A DNA stretch of 64,000 nucleotides from Panorpa germanica (Eukaryota; Arthropoda; Insecta; Mecoptera; Panorpidae). The position numbers and the translations under genes are program-made. The notes under the pieces are model-generated. The model saw nothing but the letters and a program-made list of their open reading frames with translations, was not told the origin of the DNA and did no database searches. Numbering within the stretch: the stretch's first letter is position 1; each line of letters opens with the position of its first letter. Shown here in pieces: positions 25,401-39,592 of the stretch. The stretch covers positions 18,849,331 through 18,913,330 of the forward strand of contig OY783210.1 in the NCBI GenBank assembly GCA_963678705.1, read 5' to 3'.

Positions 25401-28400
25401 TTATACGTTTTTTGACAAGCATATTAAATTAATTGTTTCAAAATTTAATATAACTTTAAAATACACCATTGATTTTAATTAAAATGTTGCTTTATTAAAT
25501 TAATGATACAGATAATATTTCAAGCGAAACTCGCCCTTACAAACATATTTCATAAAAGTATTATATTACCCATTATTTTAATAATATGCAAGGTGTTTTC
25601 AACATGTGTATTCTGACACTAATCGTGTATTTAATTTAATAGATTATACACAGAAAATAATATAAAAAATGTTAGCATGTATTTAACGTGTATATTGTAT
25701 TGTAATTAAAAGCAGGCAGACATTTACACGTAACTTAAATTTGAAATATGAACCAGTAACCAGACGGATGTAGATCCTGCTGTAAAATCACCCCCAACGT
25801 CGAATTAAAAATAAAACTACGTATTTCTACATACATACACCCCTCCGGACAAGGGTAGGTTCAGATTGGAGGGTAAAGCATAGAAATAGTGGAGTATGTA
25901 GTTGCATTGGCAAAGTACACTCTTGTAAAAAAAATAGTTGCATTTTTTGTTGTATGTTTGCATCTAAGCTATATTTGCATTTATATTTTTTTATATCGTA
26001 AAAATAGGTGGACTTGGCCAAAACCCATATAGTTGTAAATGTGCATACGAAAATAGCGCAAATCTAATCCCATAATAGCTAAACACAGTTACGTATATTT
26101 ATAACGAACTTACAACCTTTTCTGACTTATTTTACTGCTCTTTTAAATAATTCCTCCTTTTGCTAATTACCATACTCATAAAACTTCTCCAGAAGACGTT
26201 TTACGAATTATAAAATTTTAAGAAGTCCTTGTTAAGGATTAAAGACTTTTAAGGATTAAGTGCTATATGATAATAAAATAAGACCCATTTAGATTAAATA
26301 TGACTAGGTTTTGTTTAAAGCATTATGAAATTATTTTTTTGGGTTATTTAAATCATTTAAAAAAACGTTTTCTGGATTATATTGTTCTGGTCTTCATTTC
26401 GGACCGTAGTCTTCGTCATGTTGGATCATTTGATTTGTTTTCGTTTATCCCACACCTTTCTAATTTATAACGTATTCTTCAAGAAGTGAGACCAAGGAAT
26501 CTCTGTGTTTCATAGAATTCCCGGAACAAAGTACATCCCTGATGGCATCACTGTGTAGAAATACCATCAGTTAAAAACACGTGCAGCACGAATCCAGTAA
26601 AATAACACATGAGAATAAACCAGTAGGAAATTGAAAACAATAACAAGCTATTATTGTAATGATGAATAACTATTTAAGTCTTAACACTAGAATCTAAATT
26701 GATGTTTATAAATTTCAACAAATCGCCATTGTTTCTGTATTTTTTTATTTTAATATATTATGAAAAATTGTTATTTGTATGAAGAAATATTTGTTCTTTG
26801 TTATAATAGTTTATTTATAAAGAAATGGAAATAAATAAATGGAAATTACACTATAAAAATTGTATTGTATAATCTTGAAGGCCCTATGCTCTATGATTCA
26901 TTTTATGTCTCTAGATTACATTTGTCGAATTTCAAATGACAAAATAACTCTGGTACAATGTAGTAGTAAATTTGAAACATTAATTCTATTCACTGACCAG
27001 TAAAAAATTTGGTCAAATGGTTCGATAGACGAAGATTCAATACAAGAGTCTTCTGTAAATCTCGTCAATTTTTTCGTTGCTTGTATTCTGAAAGGTGAAG
27101 TAGATTCGCCATTTTACATGAACGATTAAATTGTGACCAAACTCTTTGCAGTACAAATTTTTTACTGGGTGTCATACTAACTTTCGTCGTAAATTTTCGC
27201 TAGTAATTTCGATAGACATGTATTATGCATCTGTATATATATTTCAATCAATACTTGTATATACATAATGTATGTATATTGTATATACATACATTATGTA
27301 TACATTCTTTTACATGAAACTAATAATGTGTATAGGAAAATAGTTGTAATTTTATACTTTTAAGCTTCTGTGAATATTTTTTTTGTATATAGTTAGTTAT
27401 ACAGTTCCTATTTGCATGTAGACAACGCAAGTTGTGAACTTTAAGGGTTTCGTGTCAACTACAAAGCCACCCTCGTCGTCTCACCCCAACCCCTTCACAT
27501 TAACATAAAGGGTGGACTGTGGGTCACAGAAGAAAGCACTTAAGTTACAGCAAGTAATAAAAGAAAAGTGCAATAAACAGTAAACTGATAGTTTTATATA
27601 GTTAGGGGATGTTTGTGTCAGTGAGTATGGCTTTCTAGGTCTCAGTTCGTTTTTCGCCAACGAGTGTTCTCAAACGATAGAGCTTGAGACCACCGTTGTT
27701 GGTGTTAGAAGATAGATGAAATATGCATTGATAAAGATACCATTCATCACTAGAACAAAAAAAGGAAACTAATAAACGAATTAATTTTGACGTTTGATAG
27801 AATAGAATTCTCGGAAAAAGATAATTGTGAATAAAAGAAGGTTTCTTTAATATATTAATATAATTATTTGTATAATAACTAAGAAATTTTGCAATAAATA
27901 AATACAATTTATGTATTTTTATTAAAAATATATATTTTTATATTATGCATGAATTTTTAAGTCTTCATTTCATAATTTGCATAAAATTTATATCTGCATT
28001 ATACAATGCGATGTTAAGTCACAACATATTATGTTAATGCAGTTAAGTATAAATGATTTAAAGCACATTTCAGTGAATGAACGTCGGGTTTAATTATGAA
28101 TCATACCAATAATTACTCTAAGTACAATCCACTATAAAACGGAATGTAACAAATAAGAAAGTAAATAGGAAGAATCAAAGAGAAATAAAATAAGGCAATA
28201 TTTTAAATCAATTCATATACATATTCTTTTAGGATTATTTTTAAATGTGTTAAATGACAATCCATTCTCCTATCTCGTTCTTTGCGTATATGTCTAACGT
28301 AAGAGTAAAAGAGACGTACTATGTATATTTACGTACATAGAATTCTGAATCACCTATAATTATTGCATTGAAAATTTTGTTTTGTGTATTCTATATGATA

Positions 28401-30880
28401 TAATAACATTGGTTTTGGGTAAATCCTATTAAATTGGCAGCTGCTACTGGTATAATTTGTTAGATATAATCGATATTGTATGAAAGTGTAATGAGACCAC
28501 TTTCATTTGGTATTAGATTTTTCGGCGTTCGGAAATCCACAATCTATTAGAGCAAGCTATTAAATAACATCTGAAGATAACAGATGTAATTTTTATTTGA
28601 AGCAGTGTTAGTCAATGACGCATTTACAAATAGATTATGTAGGTGACCTCAAGCCCCTTAACACATAGTATAAAATTCTAAATGGAAGTAAAAATGTATA
28701 CTCAATAGAATTGAATCGGAAAAGGTGAAGATTTTGAGAAAGGTAAATTTACACTGGATAGAATCAAATTAACGGAATAACAAAGCGATGAAAATTAGGG
28801 TGCGCTTTTATCTCATCACCTCCAACTTGATCGCCACTCAAAAGATATTTACGGTCCTGGATGGTATATATAATTTAAACATATGCTGGTATAACAACAA
28901 TTTGTAAATATATACTTAAATGCTAATAAGTGAAGCGCATCCAAGGCATTAATTTACATTTATTACCAATAAAATAACAGATAAAAATAAGTAGTTTATT
29001 CGAAAAAAATCACCCTTAAATATGTAGCTAAATTTAGAGAATATTTACGTCACGCCTAATTTAATAAAACCTTATTTACCGGAAATTAAAAATAAAACTA
29101 AAAGAATCATATATAGGTAAGGTACTATATAACACTGAAATATATTTATTGGGTGAATATATAAATTATCGAGCATAACAAATAAATCATCGAGAAATAT
29201 TTGTATTCTACTATTTGTACTTAATTATAATTGTGTAAACCAGGTATACAAATTTAGGTATAATTTATGTTTAAATATATCTGCTGCACAACTGTTATAT
29301 AAATGTTACGTTTCTTTAGAGTATGTATCTAAATAATGTAGTAAAGTAGTTATACTAGAAAGAATTTATTATATAGTATTTACTTATTATTTATGTATTA
29401 CACAAATGCTACTTAAAAGTCTGCCTCAGATACCTTCATAATTATTTCTGATATTAAGAAATGGTCAGTTAATTTTTTAAGACAATTATGAAAGATAACA
29501 AATTTAATAAGAACTTGATATATGATTCACATTAAAAGGTTTGTCAAGTCACTTCGATTTTTATTCTGTTCTTATAATTAGTTATTACTCCCGTGCAACA
29601 ATTGATGAATCATATAGTATGAGATCATATAAATAATATATACAGTTCTGAAATATATATATTTCAAATAAAAAAAAAGAAGTAAATACAATTATTACCA
29701 AAATATAATATTTATTAAATATAAACAGAAAGCTTTATAACTTTTAAAAGTTGAAACAAACTTTTGACAGTTACAAAAAAATTCAAAGCATCTATATAAA
29801 ATTAAATTTGGTGTGGGTTTTCACTAATTAAACGTTAATTTAACTCAATTTTAAATATAATATACACATGGCATCAAAAAATATGTAAAAGAATTTATAC
29901 GTATGTGGTTAACGCCCATAAAGCAAGGCGTTTCATAATGTATGTTGACTCTTAAACAAGTTAACCCATTTCATTAGTTTACCTGTATGTTAATTGTCCA
30001 CTTGTTATAACTCTTATAAGTATTATCCTTTGTCAATCACTTAACAGCACGTTATATTATATTTATACATATATAAATAATATTTATTATTATTATCTTA
30101 TCAGATTTGATAAAAATATAAACAAAACATTGTATGAATTTAAAAAATACACGTAAACACTAAACACAACGCGTCGCTATTGCACCTACGTCCGTCGCGC
30201 GAACACAAACACACCTTTCAACTTGGAAAACAAACAGTTACTGAAAGTTGAGTTTAGTGTTACCAACAAGCTGTAACAGAGGGCGACTCTGTGTTACCCG
30301 ATATAAAAATATAGGAGGCAATGGTTAATCGCAAATTAAGAGTAATTAATAAATGAAATTGAATAATAATGTTAAAATTAATCAGCACCACATTATTATA
30401 TTCGAAATTATCTCTGACTGAAACAAATCATTTTGTTAGAATTCTTAGTTTGATTCCTAAAAAAAAAACTAAAGACAATTAATGTGTAATGTTGCATTCT
30501 GAATATCAATAAAGGTGCTGCAACACCATACGCACTCTATTAGTAAAGAAATTTAGATATTGTACAGACATATATATGAAAAGAATCTTTGCTACATATT
30601 TGTAACACAAAAATGTTTTATCTATCTCTTTCTGGTTCTGCTATCGTATAATATTTGTCTTACAAGCATAAAAGGTCCGTTTTAATGATTATAAATTAAA
30701 GAATAATAAACAAATTATTTATTGTTAAAATAAACATAACTTTATTACACTTTTTAAACAGAGAATTTAAAAATAAATAGAAATCTGTATGCATCCAACT
30801 CTTTAATTTTACAATAAATTTGGGCATAAATCAAATTAAACTATTTCCTAATATCATATAAAACAATTAGAAATAGTTTG
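22442..30880. other. Gene-poor AT-rich stretch with small repeats and hairpins
   Basis: No gene could be supported over about 8.4 kb. Small frames (24,232-24,474, 25,827-26,021, 27,635-27,907) show no known domain. Features seen: a GC-richer patch at 24,320-24,480; a perfect 20-bp hairpin at 27,260-27,302; another GC-richer patch at 27,420-27,530; and a GC-rich, non-repetitive patch at about 30,165-30,300 that could be a promoter or first exon, perhaps of Mcr. The last 500 bp should include the KRI1 3' UTR. Confidence 0.5.
27260..27302. repeat. Perfect 20-bp inverted repeat with 3-nt loop
   Basis: Arms at 27,260-27,279 and 27,283-27,302 (TATACATAATGTATGTATAT and its complement) with loop TGT. 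It is AT-only apart from two G/C pairs per arm, so it may simply be a cruciform-prone microsatellite fold. A pre-miRNA would usually be longer and have mismatches. Confidence 0.75.
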
Positions 30881-30884
30881 CTTT

Positions 30885-33800
30885 CTATACAAATTTCTGC
30901 TTTTTATTATTTATAACATTACTGAATTTTTGTTTATTCCTAAATTTCTTAGGATTAATTCCGTAAGCTCTTAATCTTCCCTCAGATAAATTAATACCAT
31001 CGTTTGATTTCGGTTTTGCCGTCATTTGCATCTTTTTCTTCTTTTTGTTGATTTGTTTATTGTGTAATTCAGATTTGTCATTTTCTTTTACTTTATCTTT
31101 ACTAACACCTTGTTGGGAATCATTATTAGAATCCAGCTTTTCTTTTTTTATCTTTTTGTTGATTTCTTCATTATGTAATTCAGATTTGTCATTTTCTTTT
31201 ACTTTATCTTTACTATCACCTTGCTGGGAATCATTATTCGGATCCAACGTTTTTTCTTTTTTCTTATTTTTCTTTTTCTTCTTTTTAACATCAACCATTG
31301 CTGTATCTTCTTCCTCTTTCTTTTCTAATTTTATTTCAGAATTTTGTGGTTCATCAATAGTGTTATTTACTTTTACATCATCAATTTTATCCACAACATC
31401 TGCATCTACAGAATGTTTCTTCTTCTTATTACACGGTTCGTAGTCTTCAGCAGATACATCTACTTTTTTTATATCATCATTTTCCTTTTCCACTTTTCGT
31501 TTCTTTGCCGTTGTATTATCAGACTGCTTTGCAGCTTCCTCAGCCAACTTTCGCTTCTTGAGTTTCTTTATCTGATTTTTAGATAATTTTTTCATTGGTT
31601 CCTCATTTGCATTAGGTTCTTGTTCATCATTATTTTCTTCCCTATAAAACAAAATTTCGTGAAATAACAATAAAAACTTATATGCTACAAAGACTAATAA
31701 ACGACTTACTCTTCATTGTCATGATATAAACTTCGAAATGTTCTTCGTTTTAAAAGTTCATTTTGTGCTTTCTTCGCATATGCATTTACTTCATAGCGCT
31801 CTACATTCTCTGGACGAATCTGAACTGCTTTTTTTAAAGAACACCAACTATTCAATTCTTTATCTTTAGCATACAAAATCTGAAAAGAAACACATGAAAT
31901 AATGTCACAATTCGAATAATAAATTATAAATTTAAAGGAAAAAAATAAGAACCTCTTCTATGCTTAATCCAAAGGAATTTGGTTCAGTTTTTCTATATTT
32001 AAACCGACAAGGAAGATCACCAATAATATCTTCGTAATCAAGCTTGTAGTATTCATCTATATATTCTTCATAACTTTTATTGTTTGTCGCATCAAAAACT
32101 GGTTTTTCTTTCATAAGAACTTCAACAAATTTATTTTTCCTACGCCTTTTCTTTCGACCTTTACTATTTTCAATTAATTCTGACTGTACATTTTTTTTCT
32201 GTTGCGCTGGGTCATAATCACAATCCATCTGAAATCAGTATCATAATTAGAAACCTCTAAAGTTACATATTTATTTAACAAACTTACATTGAAATTATCA
32301 TCTTCACAATGCGGTTCCTCTCCATTTATATATTCACCATTGTCATAATCTTCTTTTTTCCAATTATCCCACCCTTCTATTAAAAGTTAATTCATTTAAT
32401 ATACATTCATTTAATATTGTGTTATTAGTCACATACTGTGCAAGTTAAATTTTTATTGTAAACATATTGTTAAATGCCTATATGGCTGATTGCATTCTTG
32501 TATATAAATATTATATTAATTAATTATATTGTACTAATTTTAAATTTTATAATACCTATGTCCAAATCATCATCTTCAGGAAATGTTGGCTTCTGATCAT
32601 CTGCCTCGATTCCATAATATTCATCGTTAAAAATCTTTTTCATTCTTTCATCATATGCTTCAGCATCAAAATCACCATCAACATCATCATCCTGCAAAAA
32701 TGAATGACATTTAATACCATTCAATTTATTATGCAATTTAATACTATTAACTATCAGATAAATATGTGATTTTTTTACATACCTGAAACCCAACAGTATC
32801 ATTGCCAGTTATCTCTTTAAGTTGTTGTAATTTCGCTTCAATTTCTTTACGCTTCAAAGCTTTCAAATGATTTAATTCCTCCTTCTTTCTTTCCTTTTCC
32901 TCAAGTTTACGTTCTTTAACTTCTGCACGCTTTTCTTTACGTTTATTATCTTTTTTTCGTACTGAGTGTTCCATTGTTCTAGGGTAGCGTTTTAACTAAA
33001 ATTCGTAATAATATTTAAGCTGATTACATTTCATATAATATAAATTATTATTAGTTTAAACAAAATTTCCAATTATTTTTTTTTACTTACGAAATCCTGG
33101 TCAGGTTCTTCAAAACGAAAATTATATTTATGTTCAAATTCTTCTTGAACTTCAATATTCTTTTCATCTTCGGATAAACCTTCATCAGAGTCGTGGACAA
33201 CTTCTTCGTACGTGGGTATATAATTAGGGTCATCTTTATCCAGATATCTATAAACATAAAACGTTTATCATAACCACAAAAAATCAATATACAAAGTAAA
33301 GAGAAAAATACCTTACCTTTTATTAAGCATATAATCCTTAAGAAACTTTTCATCTTCTGCTAATTTAGGGTCACTCCAATAATCCTTAAGCCCTTTCAAA
33401 TCTTCAATCTGTAATAAATAACATTTAATAGTTTGTGAATTTTAAGAAAAGAAATTAAGTTTATTAAAAATACCTGTTCTTTATCCACATGAACCTGTGG
33501 TTGGCCATCTAACCATTGCTTGTATGCTTCTTCCTCCTTATCTTTCTCTTGCTTCGTTTTTTCTCGTTTCTTAAATAAGCCACCCCATTCAGCGTCATTC
33601 TCTTCATCATCATCATTTAAAGCTTTTACTAGATTTTCACGAAGTTGCCGCTGTTCTTCTACATACGTTGGAGATATTGGGCGTGTATCTTTACTGTCAT
33701 CAGGTTCTAAATCATAGAAAATAGAAAATTTAAAACGTCATGATACTTTAATTAAATATATTTACAATTTCTTATTGTTACTACCGTCTTCGTTATATAT

Positions 33801-34273
33801 CCCTCCTTTCTCAAGAATTAACTGGCGCTCTGCATCTTTAACAGTAAATGGTTTTTCTTTTGGATCCTTCTTTTTATTCTGATTATCGGTCTGTTTTTTC
33901 TCATGAAAAAACTGTACTTTGCCGTCATAAATTCTAGGGTCTTTGTTCTTCAGACAAGATAATGTTTTATAAAAGTCTTTTTCGGCTTCTTCCGTCAATT
34001 CTACTGCGTCTTCATCCTCTTCTTCAGAGCTAGAGCTTAAATCACCTTGTAAGTCCGAAAGTGAAACGTCTCTACCATACTTAACTTTAACTAAAATAAG
34101 AAAATAATTAATATCACAATAATTACAAGATATATGAAATCTGACAAATTGATATACATACATTTATTTAATTCCTCTTTGCCTCGCCATGTGTCATAGT
34201 TCTGTGCATAGGAATTATTAGTTTTAATAGTAACCTCTTCATCTGAGTCCGAATCATTGAAAAGTTTATTCAT
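30885..34273 (-). CDS. KRI1: KRI1 homologue, ribosome biogenesis factor
   Basis: KRI1 is a nucleolar protein that works with the KRR1 processing factor in early assembly of the 40S ribosomal subunit. The start at 34273 (MNKLFNDSDSDEEV) is the conserved acidic N-terminus. Next come KVKYGRDVSLSDLQGD, an acidic run (SSSSEEEDEDAVELTEE) and FYKTLSCLKNKDPRIYDG (34,090-33,930). The Kri1-like middle contains the basic coiled stretch KERKLEEKERKKEELNHLKA (32,900) and EAYDERMKKIFNDEYYG (32,660-32,600). The conserved C-terminal domain runs over about 32,230-31,700 (ENSKGRKKRRRKNKFVEV, YKLDYEDIIGDLPCRFKY, FGLSIEEVL, KKAQNELLKRRTFR). The tail is Lys-rich, as expected of a nucleolar protein, and contains a 37-residue tandem duplication (see repeat entry). 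It is divergent from POLG. Antisense frames over the Lys-rich tail are shadows. Confidence 0.93.
31040..31262 (-). repeat. Two-unit 111-bp coding repeat in the KRI1 tail
   Basis: Two adjacent units offset by 111 bp, so 37 codons and in frame. Both encode a version of NNDSQQG(D/V)SKDKVKENDK followed by SELHN(E/K)(E/Q)INKK. Only a few residues differ between the units, so the duplication is fairly recent or homogenised. It lengthens the disordered Lys-rich C-terminal tail and leaves the conserved domain intact. Confidence 0.85.
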
Positions 34274-35056
34274 TCTGACATAAAATAAAAAGTTTTAAAC
34301 AACAAATATCAAAAACCAGGAAGAATTATATCAATTAAATAGTTAAAAACTGCATAAAATACTGAAACACATTTAAAACACATGTAACCCAGAGATAACC
34401 TGCATGTAATCAGAGTCCATGTAATATGACAGCTCCCGTGGCTTCCGTATAAGTTTTATGAAGTGTGCTACAAAACAAGAGGAAAAGGTTGTGCCAACCA
34501 TGGAAATAGTCTTTGATGCAAACTTCTGGCAATTATTATCTCCGCTGGCAATCTCTAAGCCGCATTCAGCAGAGATTCAGCTGCAACAAGTATATATATA
34601 TTATCATTTATCTAGATATCTTTAGTGTTTTATAAATTTTAACCAAAGATAATATAATCTGATTGTTAAAGCATATATAGTTTATATTTTATTTACTCTG
34701 TGGTCTGTATTATTAATTTGTGTAACCTGTCTTCAGTTTTTCAAAGTGATTAAAAAAAAACACTTCTGTTACAACACGTGAAATTTTTTAAAGAAAACTA
34801 CTGCTGTCAAAATAGGTAAGATCATTATATTTTAATTTATTTAATAAATGTAATATGTTATTTAAGGACTTGTAAAGCATTCGCAGTTATACATTACATT
34901 ATTTCATGAATTCATAACTTTAATTCCGGAAACATAGAAATGCACACTTTTAATTTGCGTTAATAAATTAATTCCAATATTCCAATAGTAGTATTGCATT
35001 TAAACAGGTAAATATAGTTATTTTATTTGTTGTCATACATTCATTGTAGAATAGAA
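34274..35056. promoter_or_regulatory. Divergent KRI1/POLG promoter region
   Basis: 783 bp between two start codons pointing away from each other, so both promoters and 5' UTRs must lie here. The part at 34,400-34,580 is clearly less AT-rich than its surroundings and is the likely core promoter. An acceptor-like AG near 35,007 suggests a 5' UTR intron in POLG. No specific factor site is claimed. Confidence 0.55.
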
Positions 35057-38000
35057 ATGCTGACAGTACTCCGAAAATTAACATCTAATAAATTTGAAGA
35101 ATTATTTCATAATTCTTTTAAAAGGCATATCAGTTGTAATGAGAATGTAATTAAAGAAATTTCAAGTTCTAATACTTGTAAGTATCGCACAAATGAGATG
35201 GGGGTGCAAATGATATCACAAGGTATATATGATCAATTATTCAGTAACAACACAAAAGTGCAGCATAATCAAGAAAACATTAAGAAGTAAGTCCCCAGTT
35301 TATTGTTAGTATATAATTCTGAACACATAAATAATTAATGAAATTAAGATTCAAACAAGAACTTCTTCGTCATGACATGGACTCCTCGAAAGCTATATCT
35401 ACAGAAACAGTGGATTTTAAGTTACCAAAGCTGGAAGGAAAGGATATAATAGAACATTTTTTTAATATTGCTGAAGAACAATGTGGTCCTTATAGAGAAC
35501 TTCTAAAAGAAATTATTAGTACAGGCATTCCACAGACTCCAAAAGTGTGTTGCATTTGAATTAAAATTTACTGCATAATAGTATCATTCTGTATTTGTGT
35601 AAGTTTAAAGAAACTAATGTTACAGGTTTGGGAATTTAAACCTGGTTGGACACGTTATAGTCGGGGAAATGTAGAATCTGTACCATACCCCGAAGATAAT
35701 GCATTAATATTTGATATTGAGGTAAAATATTAATATTCATTGTGAATAATTCAAATTAACTTAACTAAAGTTATTGGTTATATAAATAGGTCTGTATGAA
35801 CCACGGCCCCCTTCCAACAATTGCTTGTGCTGTAAGTAAAGATTACTGGTATAGTTGGTGCAGTAATGCTTTAATTAGTAATGATACTTCACCTGTGAAT
35901 AATCAGCATATTACATTGGATAACTTAATACCGCTTCAGAGTACCAATGATTCTATATCAGAATGCGAACGTAATAGAAAGAGAGTAATCGTGGGCCATA
36001 ACGTTTCATATGACAGAGCTAGAGTTAGGGAACAATATTGGATGCAAAATACAGGTGAATTATTTAATCAGTATTAGAATCCAACTTTACTTCATTTTAC
36101 GTAAAATATAATTTTGTAACGTGCAGAATTACGCTTCGTGGATACAATGTCACTTCACGTTTGTGTTAGTGGCGTTACAAGCTATCAACGGGCTTTGCTA
36201 TCTAGCAAATCCTTAAAGGAACCCTCCATGGAAGATGAGCATTGGATGTCTCAAAGCTCATTAAACAGTTTACTAGAGGTTGGTAGAGGCAGTTGTAAAA
36301 ATGTTTATGCATTTAATATATCAATGTTTTACTTTTGTTAGGTACATAAATTATATTGCGGATCAGAATTAAATAAAGAAGCAAGAAATATATTTGTTGA
36401 AGGAAATCTTCAAGATGTTAGAAATGATTTTCAAAATCTGATGTTATATTGTGCTAATGACGTTATGGCTACTTTTAGAGTACTTTGTAAACTTTATCCA
36501 ATGTTTATGGAACGTTTTCCACATCCTGCAACTTTGGCAGGAATGCTAGAAATAGGTATTTATTATAAAACAAAAATAATTGTAATTTTTTTGTTAATTA
36601 TGTATTGCTGATGTATATATTTTAGGAAGTGCATATCTTCCTGTAAATGACAATTGGCTTAGATATATATCCGAATCAGATTTAACTTACGAAGATTTTG
36701 ATATAGAATCAAAGATTTTATTATCCAAACGAGCTAATAAAGCTTGCAGGCTAATGATAGATGAAAAATATAAAGAGGATTTGTGGATGTGGGATCAAGA
36801 TTGGTCTACACGTGAATTGAAAATGAAACAAGCACCAAGAGTAACAAAGTCAAAGAAAATTAAAGATTTAAAAAATAATAATGAACTCAATGCTGAAAAA
36901 TTGGTTAATAAAGATAAAGCTAATGAAAATGAGGAAGAAATTGATCAGCTAGAAATACAATTTGCAAATCTTTTTGAAACAAAATCTTTATTACCAGCGA
37001 GAAGACCTTTATTACCAGGTTATCCTGCTTGGTACAAAAAATTATGCGATAAACCAAATGATAGTCCAGAATGGACACCTGATCCTCAAAACATATCTAC
37101 ATCTATGCAAATAGCCCCAAAATTATTACGATTAAGTTGGGAAGGTTATTATCAATTACAATACTAATTAATACTAGAATTAATAGATGGTTTAAGCATA
37201 ATATAGTATTTGTATTCCAGGGTATCCTTTACATTATATGCGTAATTATGGATGGGGGTTCTTAGTACCTTATCGTACAACAAGAGATGATGTTGAATTT
37301 ACAGGAATTTTACCATTTGAGCAACTTCTTGCTCGTTGTCCTGTCCTGATCCCCGAAAGCTTAGAAGCGAATGAAAACCAAAGTGGTATAGTTATGGGAA
37401 GTTTATGGAAAGATGTTCAAGTAAATGAAATTCTAATAAATGTTATGGTAAATAAAAACAAATAAGAAATAAGGTTTTTATATTTATTATTATTTTAGGA
37501 TAATATATCAAGAAAAGATTATTATCGCAAGATAAGAAAAGATAAATCAAACGGGGTTTATAAAGGGACTGGAGTTTGGTGCAATGTAGATATCGAAAAT
37601 TGTGCTTGGTTCATAGGTTTACCTCATAAGGATGGTGGATCAAAAAAAGTTGGAAATCCATTAGCAAGAGACTTTCTTAATAAGTTTGCTGAAAATGTTC
37701 TAGCAGGTGATGATAAAAGTGCAGAAAAGGTATTCAAGCTTCAAAAATATTTTACATGCTCGTACAAAGCATTTCTTTAAAGTTTTATAATGTTTCATAA
37801 CTACAGGTTATATCAATCGCTAGAATGCTTTCATATTGGCGTAACAATAGAGACCGTGTTAAACAGCAAATGGTAGTTTGGTTGAACAATGTAAGTTCAC
37901 ATAAACCAATCGAATCATCGGAGATGAGAATTGGAGCTATCATCCCACAAGTAATACAGCTGGTTCTTTTTATTCTATCAAGTTTTTCGTTATTTAAGTT

Positions 38001-39395
38001 TGCTTTAAATTTTATTAGATAGTCGTTTGTGGAACATTAACTCGTCGTGCTATGGAAGCGACGTGGTTAACGGCTAGTAATGCAAAATCTGATCGTATAG
38101 GTTCCGAATTAAGGGCAATGATACAAGCACCCCCAGGATATAGCATTGTTGGAGCTGACGTTGATTCACAAGAATTGTGGATAGCTGCTGTTATTGGTTG
38201 GTCTTTTGTGTAACAAAATCAATTTATCTGTAATGTGCATACCGTTAATGCAAAAAATTTGCTTCTTAAGGAGATGCGCATGCTGCAGGAATGCACGGGG
38301 CAACGCCTTTTGGATGGATGACATTAAGTGGCAGTAAGAGCCAAGGAACAGATATGCATAGTGTAACAGCAAATGCTGTTGGTATTTCTAGAGACCACGC
38401 AAAAGTTATAAATTACGCTAGAATATATGGTGCTGGTCAAAATTTTGCAGAACGTCTTTTAAAACAATTTAATCCAACAATGACAGATGCCGAAGCACGT
38501 AGTAAAGCAACGAAAATGTTTGTATTAACGAAAGGAAAAAAAGTTTTTCGATTGAAAAAAGAATATATTGATAATGAATTAAATAACATATCTGGTGGTT
38601 TATATTTTAATAAACGTAATGGATACTCATCATACCAAGCACTAAATATAGCAAAAGCTTATGGAAAAAGCGTTTCTGAAATGTTTCACAAACCACAATG
38701 GGAAGGTGGTACTGAGTCCGCCATGTTTAATCGTTTAGAAGAAATTGCAGGTAGATATTTAGAATTGAATACGCTACGTATTCAAATTGATAAAAAAATT
38801 AATCTAGTATTACAATTTATATTAATTTAAGGTTCAGCTAAGCCAGTTACTCCATTTTTGCATTGTCGATTAAGTCGTGCTTTAGAACCTGCATCCCCAG
38901 AAGATACTGATAGATTTCTTCCTACGAGAGTAAATTGGGTTGTCCAAAGTGGTGCTGTAGATTTTCTTCATTTAATGTTAGTTTCAATGAGACATTTAAT
39001 GAAATCGTCAGCTCGTTTTTGTCTAAGTTTTCATGATGAAGTTAGGTATTTAGTTGCTGAGGAGCATAAATACGATGCAGCATTAGCTATGCATATAACT
39101 AATTTATTAACGAGAGCGTTCTGCGTTCAGCGGTAATACTTCATATATTATGATATTGTAATACCTGTATGTGTATCTAAAAGTTTGTTTTTATAGATTG
39201 GGGTTATCAGATTTACCACAATCCATTGCATTTTTTACTTCTGTTGAAGTAGACACTGTTCTTCGAAAAGAAGCGACCGCTCAATGTATCACACCTTCTA
39301 ATCCTAGGGGCTTATCAGCAACTTATGGTATTCCGATTGGTGAAGCCTTAGATATAAAAGCAGCATTATTAAAAGTTAAAAAACACAAAACATGA
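35057..39395 (+). CDS. POLG: Mitochondrial DNA polymerase gamma, catalytic subunit
   Basis: Family A polymerase that replicates and proofreads mitochondrial DNA (Drosophila tamas). The ATG at 35057 gives [19 protein letters not shown], a basic amphipathic start fitting a mitochondrial presequence. The 3'-5' exonuclease has Exo I IFDIEVCMNHG (35,710-35,810), Exo [20 protein letters not shown] (35,980-36,040) and Exo [16 protein letters not shown] (36,450-36,490). The spacer region is charged and variable around [16 protein letters not shown], then returns to [13 protein letters not shown]. Polymerase motif A is [22 protein letters not shown] split by the intron at 38,196-38,271, motif B is [18 protein letters not shown] (38,420) and motif C is [10 protein letters not shown] (39,020-39,050). 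All catalytic acidic residues are present. It ends at KKHKT, 39395. Many short introns. The gene stands divergent to KRI1 and 198 bp ahead of EIF1AD. Confidence 0.96.
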
Positions 39396-39592
39396 AGACT
39401 TCTTATCTACAAACTAAATATAAATATTATTAAGTTTCTGATTAATATATAAGTATTATAAATTATTATTTTTATATATAAATAACATAAAGTATTTGAA
39501 AAACAAAAACATAGTATTATTTTCCAATCTTTCCATTTTTTAATATGAACAATCATATAATAACAATATTTCTCTTTTGTCAACAGATCAAG

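Noticed and set aside
27260..27302. microRNA precursor
   Set aside because: Stem too short and too perfect, almost only A/T, 3-nt loop; does not fit a Dicer substrate.
31045..31586. Plus-strand open frames rich in Ser/Phe/Leu over KRI1
   Set aside because: They are antisense shadows of the Lys/Asp-rich KRI1 coding region.
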